Source: HTCC2207 sp002685195
GTDB taxonomy: Bacteria; Pseudomonadota; Gammaproteobacteria; Pseudomonadales; Porticoccaceae
Assembly: GCA_051201675.1 (NCBI GenBank)
Contig: CP179212.1
Coordinates: 1,736,001-1,800,000, forward strand
DNA: 64,000 nt
Direction: 5' to 3'
Below the pieces are notes generated by a model, which saw nothing but the letters and a program-made list of their open reading frames with translations, ran no database searches and was not told the DNA's origin. The position numbers and the translations under genes were made by a program. Positions 25,676-34,903 of this stretch are shown one piece after another; position 1 is the first letter of the stretch, and every line of letters begins with the position of its first letter.

Positions 25676-28600
25676 TTAAAGCGCAGGTGTTAATAATTTT
25701 AAATGATTCTCTATCTCAGCAGGAGATCGAGTTGCATTGTCAGCAACAACACCATTTGTAAGTGCTTCTCCTTCGAGCTCAAATAGATATCTTAAAATCA
25801 GCAGTCCGTCCGTCAGAGCATCTATTTCACCGTTGCCATCAATATCAGCAAGATCACCAAGATTATCAATTCGCAATTCAATATCTGATGCAGCAGTGTA
25901 GGTAGCATCTGACGCTATGGTTCCTGTAACCAAAGCACTTCCATCTAAACCAAACATACCTCTTAGTAACAATAGGCCATCCGTCAGCGCGTCATACTCA
26001 CTATTACCATCAATATCCAGAGACCCTGAAGGTGGCGTCCCGGCCAAAAACTCCTCTAAGTTAGATATACCATCACCATCTTGATCCAATGCTGAATCTG
26101 AAGGGTCGTTTGGATTTAGATCAAAACGAACTTCCCAGGCGTCAGGCATACCGTCATTGTCGGTGTCGACACTGTACTGAGCTTGTATTGGGAACGGATC
26201 TTCGCTATTAGGAACCCCATCGCCATCAATGTCTGTATCTGTATTATCTCCAGTCCCATCACCATCAGTATCAAGGGTTTCAGTGGCATCTGTTGGGAAA
26301 GCATCGGCATTGTCACCTACCCCATCGCCATCAGTGTCAGCCGACTCCGAACTATCATTCGGCGCCCAGTCAGCATTGTCTCCGACTCCATCGCCGTCAG
26401 AATCCAAAGTCTCAGTACTATCCAGCGGGAAAGCATCAGCGCTGTCCACAATGCCATCGTTATCATCATCATTGTCGCAGACATTCCCCAATGTATCACC
26501 ATCAGTATCAAGCTGATTAAAGTTACTAGTGATTGGACAGTTGTCTAGTTCATCAGCCACTTCATCGCCGTCATCATCTGTATCAGCATTGTTTCCTATG
26601 CCATCGCCGTCAGTATCTACTGATTCGCTCGCATTAAGTGGTAACGCGTCATTAACATCCAGCACCCCATCATTATCGTCATCATCATCACAAGCATTAC
26701 CCAACCCATCATCATCTGTGTCTACTTGGTCTTGATTAGCAATTGACGGGCAGTTGTCGAGACCATCCTCAACGCCATCTCCATCTGCATCATCCATGAA
26801 ATTCATTTTAAACAAAGACACATCACTATCATCAAGTCCATCATTAGCTACAATAGCAAAAGAGTCATTAATGGCGGAATCTGCCGTGTGAATGTATGTT
26901 ACATTTGATTCGATGTAGCTACCCACAGGCCTAGCGCTGTAACCAATATCTACAACTTTAAACCCAGAATATCCATCTGCAATATAAGCCATTTTTCCAT
27001 CAAGCGATTGAGTTAAGCGCCAGGAATCTCTACCAGAGAGGGCACTGCGAACTTCAACTGGATTAGCTGGATCAGCAATATCTATCATTCGAATCAGTCC
27101 CTCTCTATCCAGAGTAGTCAATGTTTTGCCATCCGCAGACATGATCAAATCATTCATGAAGCTATCAGAGGAAATAGATCCCATCATCACCGGCAAAGCC
27201 ACCTCACTAACATCAACAATTTGCATACCGCTGTTACCATTGGCCAAGTAGGCCGTTTTATAGTCATCTGACAGAGTGATGCCTCTGGCAACACCATCGG
27301 TTTCAAAGCTACTCAAAACTACCGGTGACTCTGGATCAGAAACATCAATCACCAACATTAGTGATTGACTCGCTAGAAATACCATACTCCCATCACTTGA
27401 AAGTGTGATATCCCAAGCATTATCAGCAATCTCTATAGAGGAGCTAATAACTGGGTTGGCAGGGTTACTAACATTAGCGATGGTGAAGTGGCTGTAGTCT
27501 GCAATATAAAGCAACTGATCATCGCTCGAAATTACCGCACTAAGAGGAAGTCCGGACGAGATTAATTGATTTAAGTAACCAGGACGTGTGGGGTCACTGA
27601 CGTCATAAACCAACATGCCATATCGCGCCGAGGAAACATAGGCAAACTGGTTATCATTTGATAGCGTCACGTTATATAGCTGAGCATAGAAGAGGTCTGA
27701 TCCAACTAATAATGGTTTTGTAGGATCACTAATATCCATGATTTTAAAGCCATTGTCGTAATCCGCAAGGAAGGCATATTGGCCATCATTTGAAACAGCA
27801 ACGCCTCTAATCCCATTCCCTCCACCTAAGAAAGCCTCTCCGACAATTCCGGATCCATAAATATAGCCCCTTAGCTCCCCATATATGGGCGCTGAGGACA
27901 ACTTAAAAGCGATGGGATCATCATCTGCATCACTGGCTACCAGCTCAACACTAACCGATTGGCCTTTCGCTATATCAGTAGTATAACCATCATCAATAAT
28001 CGGAGCTTGATTGGGATAAATTCCCACATTAACATCAGCAAGGCCTGATGTATTTTCTCTTAAGGAGTGCGTGAATAGTCGATCACCACTCTCATTTGAG
28101 ATCATAAAGTCCGCAAAATCCCAGCCATCATTAGAATTAGCATCATTAGTATCAAACATCTCTAAACGATATCTATCATCTGCGAGACAAATTAAACCAA
28201 AATATGGTGAACCCCCCGAATACAGTTCCTCACCTGACTGAGATTGAAGAGACCAGCTATTTTCATCTGGATATATACCTTCACTGACGTCAATAATATA
28301 GACGCTATCACTGCAGTTTTCTTTTGCTATATTCGCATCGTTAATAATCTGCTGTAAGTCCGCCACCCTGACTGTATCAAAGGATAATGAGAGCCCAATC
28401 TCGATCAATCCTTGGTATAAATCTAAGTTACTAGAATCAACATTTGAAAGTCCAAGAACCAGATTTAAATCCTCGACAGTAATGCTACTCGCATCACCGG
28501 AGAGTACTGCAAGTCGCACCTCGCCGAGGGCGGTATTATTTTTATTGACTGCATCACACGCAGCAACCGGCATAATCGAGCTCTGGCCTGTAGAGATTGG

Positions 28601-31600
28601 AGAAGGCCAACCTGCCTTGTCGGGACAATAGCTAATATAATCAAGCAGCCTGTTAGTTAAAAATGAATCATCACTTAAATCAGGCTTATCGCCCAAGAAA
28701 CTTAGCGCTTTAAGTTGATTATATGCAAATGCACTCGCTCCAATAGCTGTAACACCTGCACCTATGGTTGCACTCTCAATATTATTTCTAACAAATGCAT
28801 AATCACCTATCTCAAGTATCGAGTTTGGGATCGTCAAAGATATTGTTTGCTCATCAGCAAATGAAGCATTAGCAATTTTAGTAACCGGAGCCCCGTTAAA
28901 AATACTTGGGATATCAATAACCGACGGGCATGTTGAAACACACCCAATTACAGTAACTGCTCCATCACTCTCTTCTTGATATGTAAAGGTTCCGTCACTT
29001 TTTACTTGAGCGGCAAAGCTGACTTCAACCGTTGCGACGTTACTATCAAGTTCACCATCTGACACTTTAAACGTGAAACTGTCATTATCGGAAACGCCTG
29101 AACTGTTTTCAAAAATTACCTGCTGAGGTAAGGCATCTCCAGCACCGTATGCAGTTTTTGCTAGAGATATAACCTGAACACCATTATTACCGGCCGCTGC
29201 AACCAACGTAGTTCCTGCGGAATCAGCTGCAACACTATAAACAGTCCCTGTAAGATTAATGCTCGCTAGCTCGCTGATGCTAGAGAGAGTTCTTACATCA
29301 AGGGCAATGACCTCATCGCTACTTGCCACAAACAATGTTTCATCATCATCAGAGATATCCAGTTTACGACTAGTGCTGCCAGTCTCATAACTTACAGCAT
29401 AAACTGGCGATGCAGGATTAATAAGATCATAAACTAGAATACCTGCACTAAAATCAGCTACGTAAGCTTTACTGCCATCATTGGATAGGATAATTCCTGT
29501 TGCTACCCCAGAAGTCTCGATTGTCGCCTCAAGGACAGGATTAGTTATATCTTGAACGTCATAAACCAGCAATCCAGCTGTTCGATCCGCCACATATAAG
29601 TAACGCCCATCAGGTGAAATATCAATGTCAAATACATTAGTGCTGCCACCTAGAGTCGCAACGCTAGAAGGATTCAGACCGTCACTCACATCAATAACAT
29701 CGACACCACCCTGCTGATCAGCTATGAACGCTGTATTTCCATCAGGAGAAAGCACTACATCTTGAGAGTATCCAGATGTATTGTAATCTCCTAGTAAGCT
29801 CGGCTCAGATGCATTAGTTACGTCGATTATCTGTAACCCTGCTGAATAATTTGCGAGATAGAGCGTATTCTCATCAGATGAAAGAGCAATACCTCGCGCG
29901 TTGCCGGAGGTTGTATCTAGATTACTGATTTCAACAGGATTAGTGCCATCGGTTAAATCAATGATTCGAATACCAGAGCTCCCGTCTGCAAGGTATGCCA
30001 TCTTTCCATCTGTGGATAACACAACATCACGAGAAGTCCCTGACGTATCTATCGAGCCTAACTCTTCCGCAGAAAATCCTAAGCCCACTAGCGCCCCTGC
30101 AACTGGAGGATTAACTAAACTGTAAGTCAAGGGTAGTCTCTCTGGGTCAAGACCCTCCAAAGTCAACTCAACAACTTGATCTGGGGTTGCCGCTACCTGT
30201 GAGAAAGCAATAGGTGGTGTATTACTCCACTCTCCATCGGTTTCTATTTCAAGGGCAAAATAATCAATACTCCCGCCATCTAGGTTATATTGATCAATAA
30301 CGGTAAGCGTCCAATCCCCAGAGGTAGATTGTTCATTAAAACTTGATAAATTGCCTGACTGCGGTCTTATTACCCCCGAAACACTCGGAACTGTCACAGA
30401 ACACTCAAGTTCGGCACCGGAATCATCAAACACGGCATCAATATCATTTTCTCCGCCGCAGGCATTAACCAACAGGCCCACTGAGACACCAGCTGGCGAT
30501 GCTAAGTTAATCCTCAAGTCCTGAGGGTAGGTATGTGAAACCGCTAAATGCACATTTAGATCGGTGATACGTAAATTTTCAGTGATAGTCAAAACTGAAG
30601 TTACTGTATTTTCCCCTTCTGCAGAAATAGTGACAGGTAAATCAACGGCACCTTTATGATTGGGAGTAGTGAAACTATATGCTGCGCCAGGTGTTCCACT
30701 ACCGCAGAAGTTATTCGGCGACACCCGCCAGTAGTAAGTCGTATCTCCAGTCAATCCTTTAACAACAGCAGAATTTGATTCTACGCTGGTAGACAGGCGG
30801 ATATCACTAAAGTTTGAATCGGTAGCGACCTCAAGGACATAATCATCAGCGTTTGATTGAGCCTCCCACTGAAGAGTAGCTATCAAACGCTCAATAGTTG
30901 ACCTGTCTTCTGGGGTAGAGAGATTAAGGACGTCAAAATTGGGAGAGAAACTTTGAATATTATAGGTTAATGTCTGAGTTCTCTCTGGCGAAGTTGCAAC
31001 GATATCGACAGGATAAGTGCCAGCAGCTAGATCACTTGCGGCGAAAAAAGTTGCCTCAACCGATGTATTGGTGGAAGTCGCGCTTGTAGGACTAAACGAA
31101 ACTGATAGCCCACTGGGCTCATTCTCAGATGAAAAAACCGCCGTATCAGTGTACTTGGTCGAAGTCTCATAAATAATAGGCGATGTGACGCTATCGTTTT
31201 GACACACACTATAATCCAGTCGATCTACCGTGAGGACAATATCATCAAGCGTGGTACTAAAATCTTGTGTATTAATTGCGTAAAAGATGTTGCCCAACGC
31301 TGCTACTCGAATTCGGGCCGTAGAGGTTACTACTTCCGGAAGCATAATCTCATGACTACCATCATTTAAGGTAGTCTCAGCAAGAGTGTACGGGTAGGTC
31401 AGTCCACCGTCAGTAGACATCGTAATGCTTACATTAGAAACCGAAATTGGTGCCTGGTCAGTGCCGGCTACCTCCCAGGTAACTATTCGAGGTGAGCCCG
31501 CAATATAAACATTACCCAAGGATTGTGACGTGACAGCAAAAGCACCCACTTTGTTATCTTGGCCATCATTATCAACTACGGTAATTGTCATGTCTCTATA

Positions 31601-33277
31601 GGCAACACCTCCTCCGCCAACAGAATTATCACGCACGGTAAGAGCAAAAGTAAATTCGCGCGGAACCGTCGATAACGTTTCCCATGGACCATTAACTAAA
31701 GGATCCTCTAGGATTAAATCCCCGGAAATAACACTCGAAAGTAGCGGAAAATAACGCGTCGGCTCTTCACTAGGGAGCATGGATCGAAAATTTGCACCTT
31801 GCGTATTAGTGGGGCCAAATACATTACTAGGAACTGTGCCATCATCCTTTTGCTCCCATGTATAAGTAAGGTTGTCGGATGCATCAGCATCACTAGCGGA
31901 GCCCGTCAACACAAAGGGAGTGCCCACTGGAATGGTATAATCTGATAAAGGGTCAACTGTTGGTACGTTATTTTCAATCTCTGTGCTTACATGACAGGTT
32001 TGGCCTTTTAAGTAGTCCAAGCCTTGAATAATGCTAACATTATGGTAGTAGTTATCTGCATAGAAGACCATATCGTCCTCTCCTGTCCCAGCATAACTCA
32101 TAATAGTCGAACCACTGGCAGGCTCTACATTAACGCCAGTCCCCTCAGAACGCATTGAAAAAGTATGGTTAGCGCCTAACTGGTGGCCCATTTCATGGGC
32201 AACAAGGTTCACAAATGAGGGGCCTTGAGGACGCCCAGAGGCTGACCACGCAGATCCCTTCGTGGAAGCCCTACAAACTGACCCAATGTCACCTGCATTA
32301 CCACCACCACCCGTGCCACTAAATAGATGCCCAATATCGTAATTGGAGCTGCCGATCACCGAATCTATTGTCGACTGCAAAGGGGCATTGGTATTCCCAT
32401 CAATAGTATCCTCAAAAGGGTCAGTATCTGAATCGAGATAAATAAGTTCGTCATTATTATCGACAAGCTCTAGTTTGATACCAAGATCAGTTTCAAAAAT
32501 AAAATTGAGCCCTGTTAGCGTGGTATTAATGGCTGCTAGAGCAGACTGTTTCGTCCCACCGAAGTACGCTGTGTATTGTCCATTAACCGCCACCGCAAGA
32601 CGATATTTAGATAAAGTACTCTCATCAGAAAACTTTGTTAGGCGCGACATCTGTCCAGCTAAATTAACTTGACTATGACTCGAGGCTTTAAATTTTGAAC
32701 TTGCCGAGGGAGGCTCTGGTGTCGAACAACTCAAGGCTTCTCTTGCTCTAGAACGATCTAGCTCGGTATAGGCTATGTACTTATTCCCAGTTTTAGGTAC
32801 TTTACTAATAGTCGTTCTAACATTTGAGCTCGCATCGATTAAGACTGCTTCCAACCCTTGACTAGAGTTGCTGAAGTACATAGTGATCTCTGGATGATCA
32901 GTGGAAAAGCCTCTGTAGGCTTTGATATCAGGAAACTTCGCCGCTAATACTGGCGAGAAATTTGATTTCTCTTTGACTCGAAAGCGAATCATTTCTCCAT
33001 CAGTGGTCGGGAAATAGACAATCTCCTCAGTAGACGCTTTCTTTAACAAGCCATCCAGAGATTGTTTGAGTCTTAATTCATCTAAAGAGAAGATAGCAGA
33101 CGATGGTAAATGCACATCTAAGGATTCACTGATCAGGTCTTTAGTAGCTTGACCCTGATAACTCCAATAACCGTCCTCGCCAATCTGTTTACTACTGCCT
33201 GAGAACTCATCATCACCATGAGCTGGCGACATAAAAATTATTACAATCAGAAAAATCAAAGAAAAACGCTTAAACAT
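25676..33277 (-). CDS. Giant secreted reprolysin-like metalloprotease with P-domain, LVIVD repeats, thrombospondin-3 repeats and dockerin-like tail
   Basis: 2533 residues from ATG at 33277 (AGGG six bases before; signal peptide MFKRFSLIFLIVIIF ending near AHG). The open frame extends 41 codons further, but without a signal. Order: prodomain-like region; metzincin domain with HEMGHQLGANH (361-371; zinc His361, 365, 371, catalytic Glu362) and the Met-turn STIMSYAGTG; a PKD-like segment (about 435-570); an FN3-like segment (780-870); a P-proprotein domain (875-1010); LVIVD repeats (1050-1370); LRR_5-like repeats (1425-1545); more LVIVD repeats (1800-2115); calcium-binding TSP type 3 repeats rich in DTDGDG (2160-2380); and two dockerin-like EF-hand repeats at the end. 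Probably an extracellular, calcium-stabilised protease or adhesin; the substrate is unknown. No secretion genes lie nearby. Boundaries are by eye. Confidence 0.8.
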   Translation of the reverse strand: MFKRFSLIFLIVIIFMSPAHGDDEFSGSSKQIGEDGYWSYQGQATKDLISESLDVHLPSSAIFSLDELRLKQSLDGLLKKASTEEIVYFPTTDGEMIRFRVKEKSNFSPVLAAKFPDIKAYRGFSTDHPEITMYFSNSSQGLEAVLIDASSNVRTTISKVPKTGNKYIAYTELDRSRAREALSCSTPEPPSASSKFKASSHSQVNLAGQMSRLTKFSDESTLSKYRLAVAVNGQYTAYFGGTKQSALAAINTTLTGLNFIFETDLGIKLELVDNNDELIYLDSDTDPFEDTIDGNTNAPLQSTIDSVIGSSNYDIGHLFSGTGGGGNAGDIGSVCRASTKGSAWSASGRPQGPSFVNLVAHEMGHQLGANHTFSMRSEGTGVNVEPASGSTIMSYAGTGEDDMVFYADNYYHNVSIIQGLDYLKGQTCHVSTEIENNVPTVDPLSDYTIPVGTPFVLTGSASDADASDNLTYTWEQKDDGTVPSNVFGPTNTQGANFRSMLPSEEPTRYFPLLSSVISGDLILEDPLVNGPWETLSTVPREFTFALTVRDNSVGGGGVAYRDMTITVVDNDGQDNKVGAFAVTSQSLGNVYIAGSPRIVTWEVAGTDQAPISVSNVSITMSTDGGLTYPYTLAETTLNDGSHEIMLPEVVTSTARIRVAALGNIFYAINTQDFSTTLDDIVLTVDRLDYSVCQNDSVTSPIIYETSTKYTDTAVFSSENEPSGLSVSFSPTSATSTNTSVEATFFAASDLAAGTYPVDIVATSPERTQTLTYNIQSFSPNFDVLNLSTPEDRSTIERLIATLQWEAQSNADDYVLEVATDSNFSDIRLSTSVESNSAVVKGLTGDTTYYWRVSPNNFCGSGTPGAAYSFTTPNHKGAVDLPVTISAEGENTVTSVLTITENLRITDLNVHLAVSHTYPQDLRINLASPAGVSVGLLVNACGGENDIDAVFDDSGAELECSVTVPSVSGVIRPQSGNLSSFNEQSTSGDWTLTVIDQYNLDGGSIDYFALEIETDGEWSNTPPIAFSQVAATPDQVVELTLEGLDPERLPLTYSLVNPPVAGALVGLGFSAEELGSIDTSGTSRDVVLSTDGKMAYLADGSSGIRIIDLTDGTNPVEISNLDTTSGNARGIALSSDENTLYLANYSAGLQIIDVTNASEPSLLGDYNTSGYSQDVVLSPDGNTAFIADQQGGVDVIDVSDGLNPSSVATLGGSTNVFDIDISPDGRYLYVADRTAGLLVYDVQDITNPVLEATIETSGVATGIILSNDGSKAYVADFSAGILVYDLINPASPVYAVSYETGSTSRKLDISDDDETLFVASSDEVIALDVRTLSSISELASINLTGTVYSVAADSAGTTLVAAAGNNGVQVISLAKTAYGAGDALPQQVIFENSSGVSDNDSFTFKVSDGELDSNVATVEVSFAAQVKSDGTFTYQEESDGAVTVIGCVSTCPSVIDIPSIFNGAPVTKIANASFADEQTISLTIPNSILEIGDYAFVRNNIESATIGAGVTAIGASAFAYNQLKALSFLGDKPDLSDDSFLTNRLLDYISYCPDKAGWPSPISTGQSSIMPVAACDAVNKNNTALGEVRLAVLSGDASSITVEDLNLVLGLSNVDSSNLDLYQGLIEIGLSLSFDTVRVADLQQIINDANIAKENCSDSVYIIDVSEGIYPDENSWSLQSQSGEELYSGGSPYFGLICLADDRYRLEMFDTNDANSNDGWDFADFMISNESGDRLFTHSLRENTSGLADVNVGIYPNQAPIIDDGYTTDIAKGQSVSVELVASDADDDPIAFKLSSAPIYGELRGYIYGSGIVGEAFLGGGNGIRGVAVSNDGQYAFLADYDNGFKIMDISDPTKPLLVGSDLFYAQLYNVTLSNDNQFAYVSSARYGMLVYDVSDPTRPGYLNQLISSGLPLSAVISSDDQLLYIADYSHFTIANVSNPANPVISSSIEIADNAWDITLSSDGSMVFLASQSLMLVIDVSDPESPVVLSSFETDGVARGITLSDDYKTAYLANGNSGMQIVDVSEVALPVMMGSISSDSFMNDLIMSADGKTLTTLDREGLIRMIDIADPANPVEVRSALSGRDSWRLTQSLDGKMAYIADGYSGFKVVDIGYSARPVGSYIESNVTYIHTADSAINDSFAIVANDGLDDSDVSLFKMNFMDDADGDGVEDGLDNCPSIANQDQVDTDDDGLGNACDDDDDNDGVLDVNDALPLNASESVDTDGDGIGNNADTDDDGDEVADELDNCPITSNFNQLDTDGDTLGNVCDNDDDNDGIVDSADAFPLDSTETLDSDGDGVGDNADWAPNDSSESADTDGDGVGDNADAFPTDATETLDTDGDGTGDNTDTDIDGDGVPNSEDPFPIQAQYSVDTDNDGMPDAWEVRFDLNPNDPSDSALDQDGDGISNLEEFLAGTPPSGSLDIDGNSEYDALTDGLLLLRGMFGLDGSALVTGTIASDATYTAASDIELRIDNLGDLADIDGNGEIDALTDGLLILRYLFELEGEALTNGVVADNATRSPAEIENHLKLLTPAL
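25690..26015 (-). repeat. Duplicated dockerin-like EF-hand module (C-terminal repeat pair)
   Basis: Two copies of a roughly 50-residue unit close the giant protein: DIDGNSEYDALTDGLLLLR with MFGLDGSALVTG, then DIDGNGEIDALTDGLLILR with LFELEGEALTNG. Each has a calcium-loop pattern DxDGNxxxDALTDG followed by a hydrophobic helix. They are related but not identical, so the duplication is not recent. Confidence 0.7.
26130..26790 (-). repeat. Coding tandem repeats (thrombospondin type 3, Asp-rich)
   Basis: About ten degenerate units with the pattern DxDGDGxxDNxDxFPxDxxE / DNCP encode calcium-binding TSP3 repeats of the giant protein. At DNA level they give a low-complexity ladder of cat/tca-rich triplets, with long open frames on the opposite strand that are by-products. 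Confidence 0.85.
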
Positions 33278-33525
33278 ATCGTACCCTAAGCATCCCGCGC
33301 TATATTGTTTCACAGGACGCAGACCCTCGTTATTTTTAGTCACTGCTCGATAGTGGGAGTTGGTAGCAAGGAATACTCGAACCTGTATCTCTCTAAACAA
33401 TCTTTTAGCTTTATTTGCTCTATTTTATTATGTATGGAGATGCCTTATCCGTGCTCCGTTCCCAAAATAAGGGTACGTCGTTATGCAAAAAAAAGCAATG
33501 TAATAAAGAATAGTTCAAGCGAAAC

Positions 33526-33542
33526 AAAGCGCATTCCGCTTT
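33526..33542 (-). terminator. Possible terminator after purA
   Basis: AAAGCG / CGCTTT around the loop GAATG, 21 bp after the purA stop, followed on the minus strand by G then TTTC. The stem is short and the T-run poor. On the plus strand the same hairpin is followed by TT. The rest of the 285 bp purA-protease gap (33278-33562) shows no gene I can support. Confidence 0.4.
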
Positions 33543-33562
33543 TTAATAATAGGTTAATTACT

Positions 33563-34855
33563 CTACGAAAAAGCGTGCTTCAAGACAATCGTCTCAACCC
33601 GGTCTGGTCCTGTGGAAACCACGTCTACAGGTGCACCTGTGAGCTCCTCAATACGATAAATATAATTTTTAGCTGCTTCAGGTAAATCTTCTAACTTGCG
33701 AACACCAACCGTAACTGCAGACCATCCTGGCACAGTTTCATAAACTGGAGTAATATTTTCGAAGTCATCAGCATGCATTGGCATACCTGCATCGCTGCCA
33801 TCTGCGTCTTGGTAACCAACACAAATCTTAATCTCATCAAGGCCATCCAATACATCAAGTTTTGTTAAGCAGATTCCCGATATACTGTTTACCCGCACGG
33901 CCTGGCGCAAAGCAACGGCATCAAACCAACCGCAGCGTCTTTCACGACCAGTGGTAGTACCAAATTCATGACCTTTTTCTCCCAGGTAACGACCTATCTC
34001 ACAATGCAACTCGGTAGGAAATGGCCCCGAACCTACTCGAGTTGTATAGGCCTTGGTAATCCCTAAAACATAATCCAAGTATAACGGCCCGAAGCCACTA
34101 CCAGTAGCGGTGCTTCCGGCAGTTGTATTAGAGGAGGTGACAAAAGGATAAGTACCATGATCAATATCTAAAAGTGATCCTTGGGCGCCCTCAAATAGAA
34201 TATTCTCACCTGCTTCTCTTGCATCATGCAAAATTTTGGTCACATCTGCTTTCATCGGCAACAAAACTTGGGCCCATTCTTTAACTAGGGCTAGGGTCTG
34301 ATCAAAATCAACAGGATCAGCCTTGTAATATTCGGTCAATGCAAAATTGTGATAATCCATCACCTCTTTGAGCTTTTCAGCAAAGCGTTCGATATTAGCA
34401 AGATCACTAAGCCGAAGACCTCGACGCGCCACTTTGTCTTCATAAGCGGGCCCGATACCGCGCCCAGTAGTTCCTATCTTAGCGTTACCCCGAGCTGCTT
34501 CTCGAGCCTGATCAAGAGCAATATGGTAAGGAAGGATTAGGGGACATGATCCCGACACTTTAAGACGGCCTCGCACCTTGACTCCGCGCTCTTCCAGCAT
34601 CTGAATTTCTTTAAGTAAAGCATCCGGTGCGACCACCACGCCATTCCCAATAACACAGTTCACATGACTACGCAGAATACCTGAGGGTATGAGGTGTAAG
34701 GCTGTTTTTTTACCATCTATGACAAGAGTGTGCCCCGCATTATGGCCACCTTGAAAGCGTGCTACGACGGACGCTTTGTCTGTTAGTAAATCAACAATCT
34801 TTCCTTTTCCTTCATCTCCCCATTGAGAACCCAGAATAACGACATTTCTACCCAT
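33563..34855 (-). CDS. purA: Adenylosuccinate synthetase
   Basis: Cytoplasmic enzyme that joins IMP and aspartate with GTP to make adenylosuccinate, the first committed step to AMP. 430 residues, the usual length. The N-terminus has VVILGSQWGDEGKGKIVDLL (GTP-binding loop with catalytic Asp) and FQGGHNAGHTL with the catalytic His; IGTTGRGIGPAYEDK, FEGAQGSLLDIDHGTYPFVTSSN and TTTGRERRCGWFD follow. It is 43 bp downstream of hisZ, as in pseudomonads; the histidine and purine pathways share AICAR, which may explain the link. Confidence 0.97.
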   Translation of the reverse strand: MGRNVVILGSQWGDEGKGKIVDLLTDKASVVARFQGGHNAGHTLVIDGKKTALHLIPSGILRSHVNCVIGNGVVVAPDALLKEIQMLEERGVKVRGRLKVSGSCPLILPYHIALDQAREAARGNAKIGTTGRGIGPAYEDKVARRGLRLSDLANIERFAEKLKEVMDYHNFALTEYYKADPVDFDQTLALVKEWAQVLLPMKADVTKILHDAREAGENILFEGAQGSLLDIDHGTYPFVTSSNTTAGSTATGSGFGPLYLDYVLGITKAYTTRVGSGPFPTELHCEIGRYLGEKGHEFGTTTGRERRCGWFDAVALRQAVRVNSISGICLTKLDVLDGLDEIKICVGYQDADGSDAGMPMHADDFENITPVYETVPGWSAVTVGVRKLEDLPEAAKNYIYRIEELTGAPVDVVSTGPDRVETIVLKHAFS

Positions 34856-34884
34856 AAGATTTTCTACTCGACTGTTTTAAATAA

Positions 34885-34903
34885 CCTAACTCTGAGTGTT
34901 AGG
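34885..34903 (-). terminator. Intercistronic stem-loop at the end of hisZ
   Basis: CCTAAC / GTTAGG with a 7-base loop. The hisZ stop codon lies within the first arm, and TTATTT follows on the minus strand. It could be a weak terminator or an mRNA processing/stability element between hisZ and purA. Confidence 0.35.

Noticed and set aside
26183..26735. Several Ser/Pro- and His-rich open frames on the plus strand
   Set aside because: They are antisense to the Asp-rich TSP3 repeats of the giant protease; low-complexity coding DNA keeps several frames open.
26130..26790. Regular short repeats that could suggest a CRISPR-like or minisatellite array
   Set aside because: The period follows protein repeats in one intact reading frame, the units are degenerate, and there are no unique spacers.
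33305..33685. 126-codon open frame on the plus strand between the protease and purA
   Set aside because: A third of it is antisense to purA, it lacks a ribosome site, and its composition (many Ile/Ser/Cys/Arg) is that of a chance frame.
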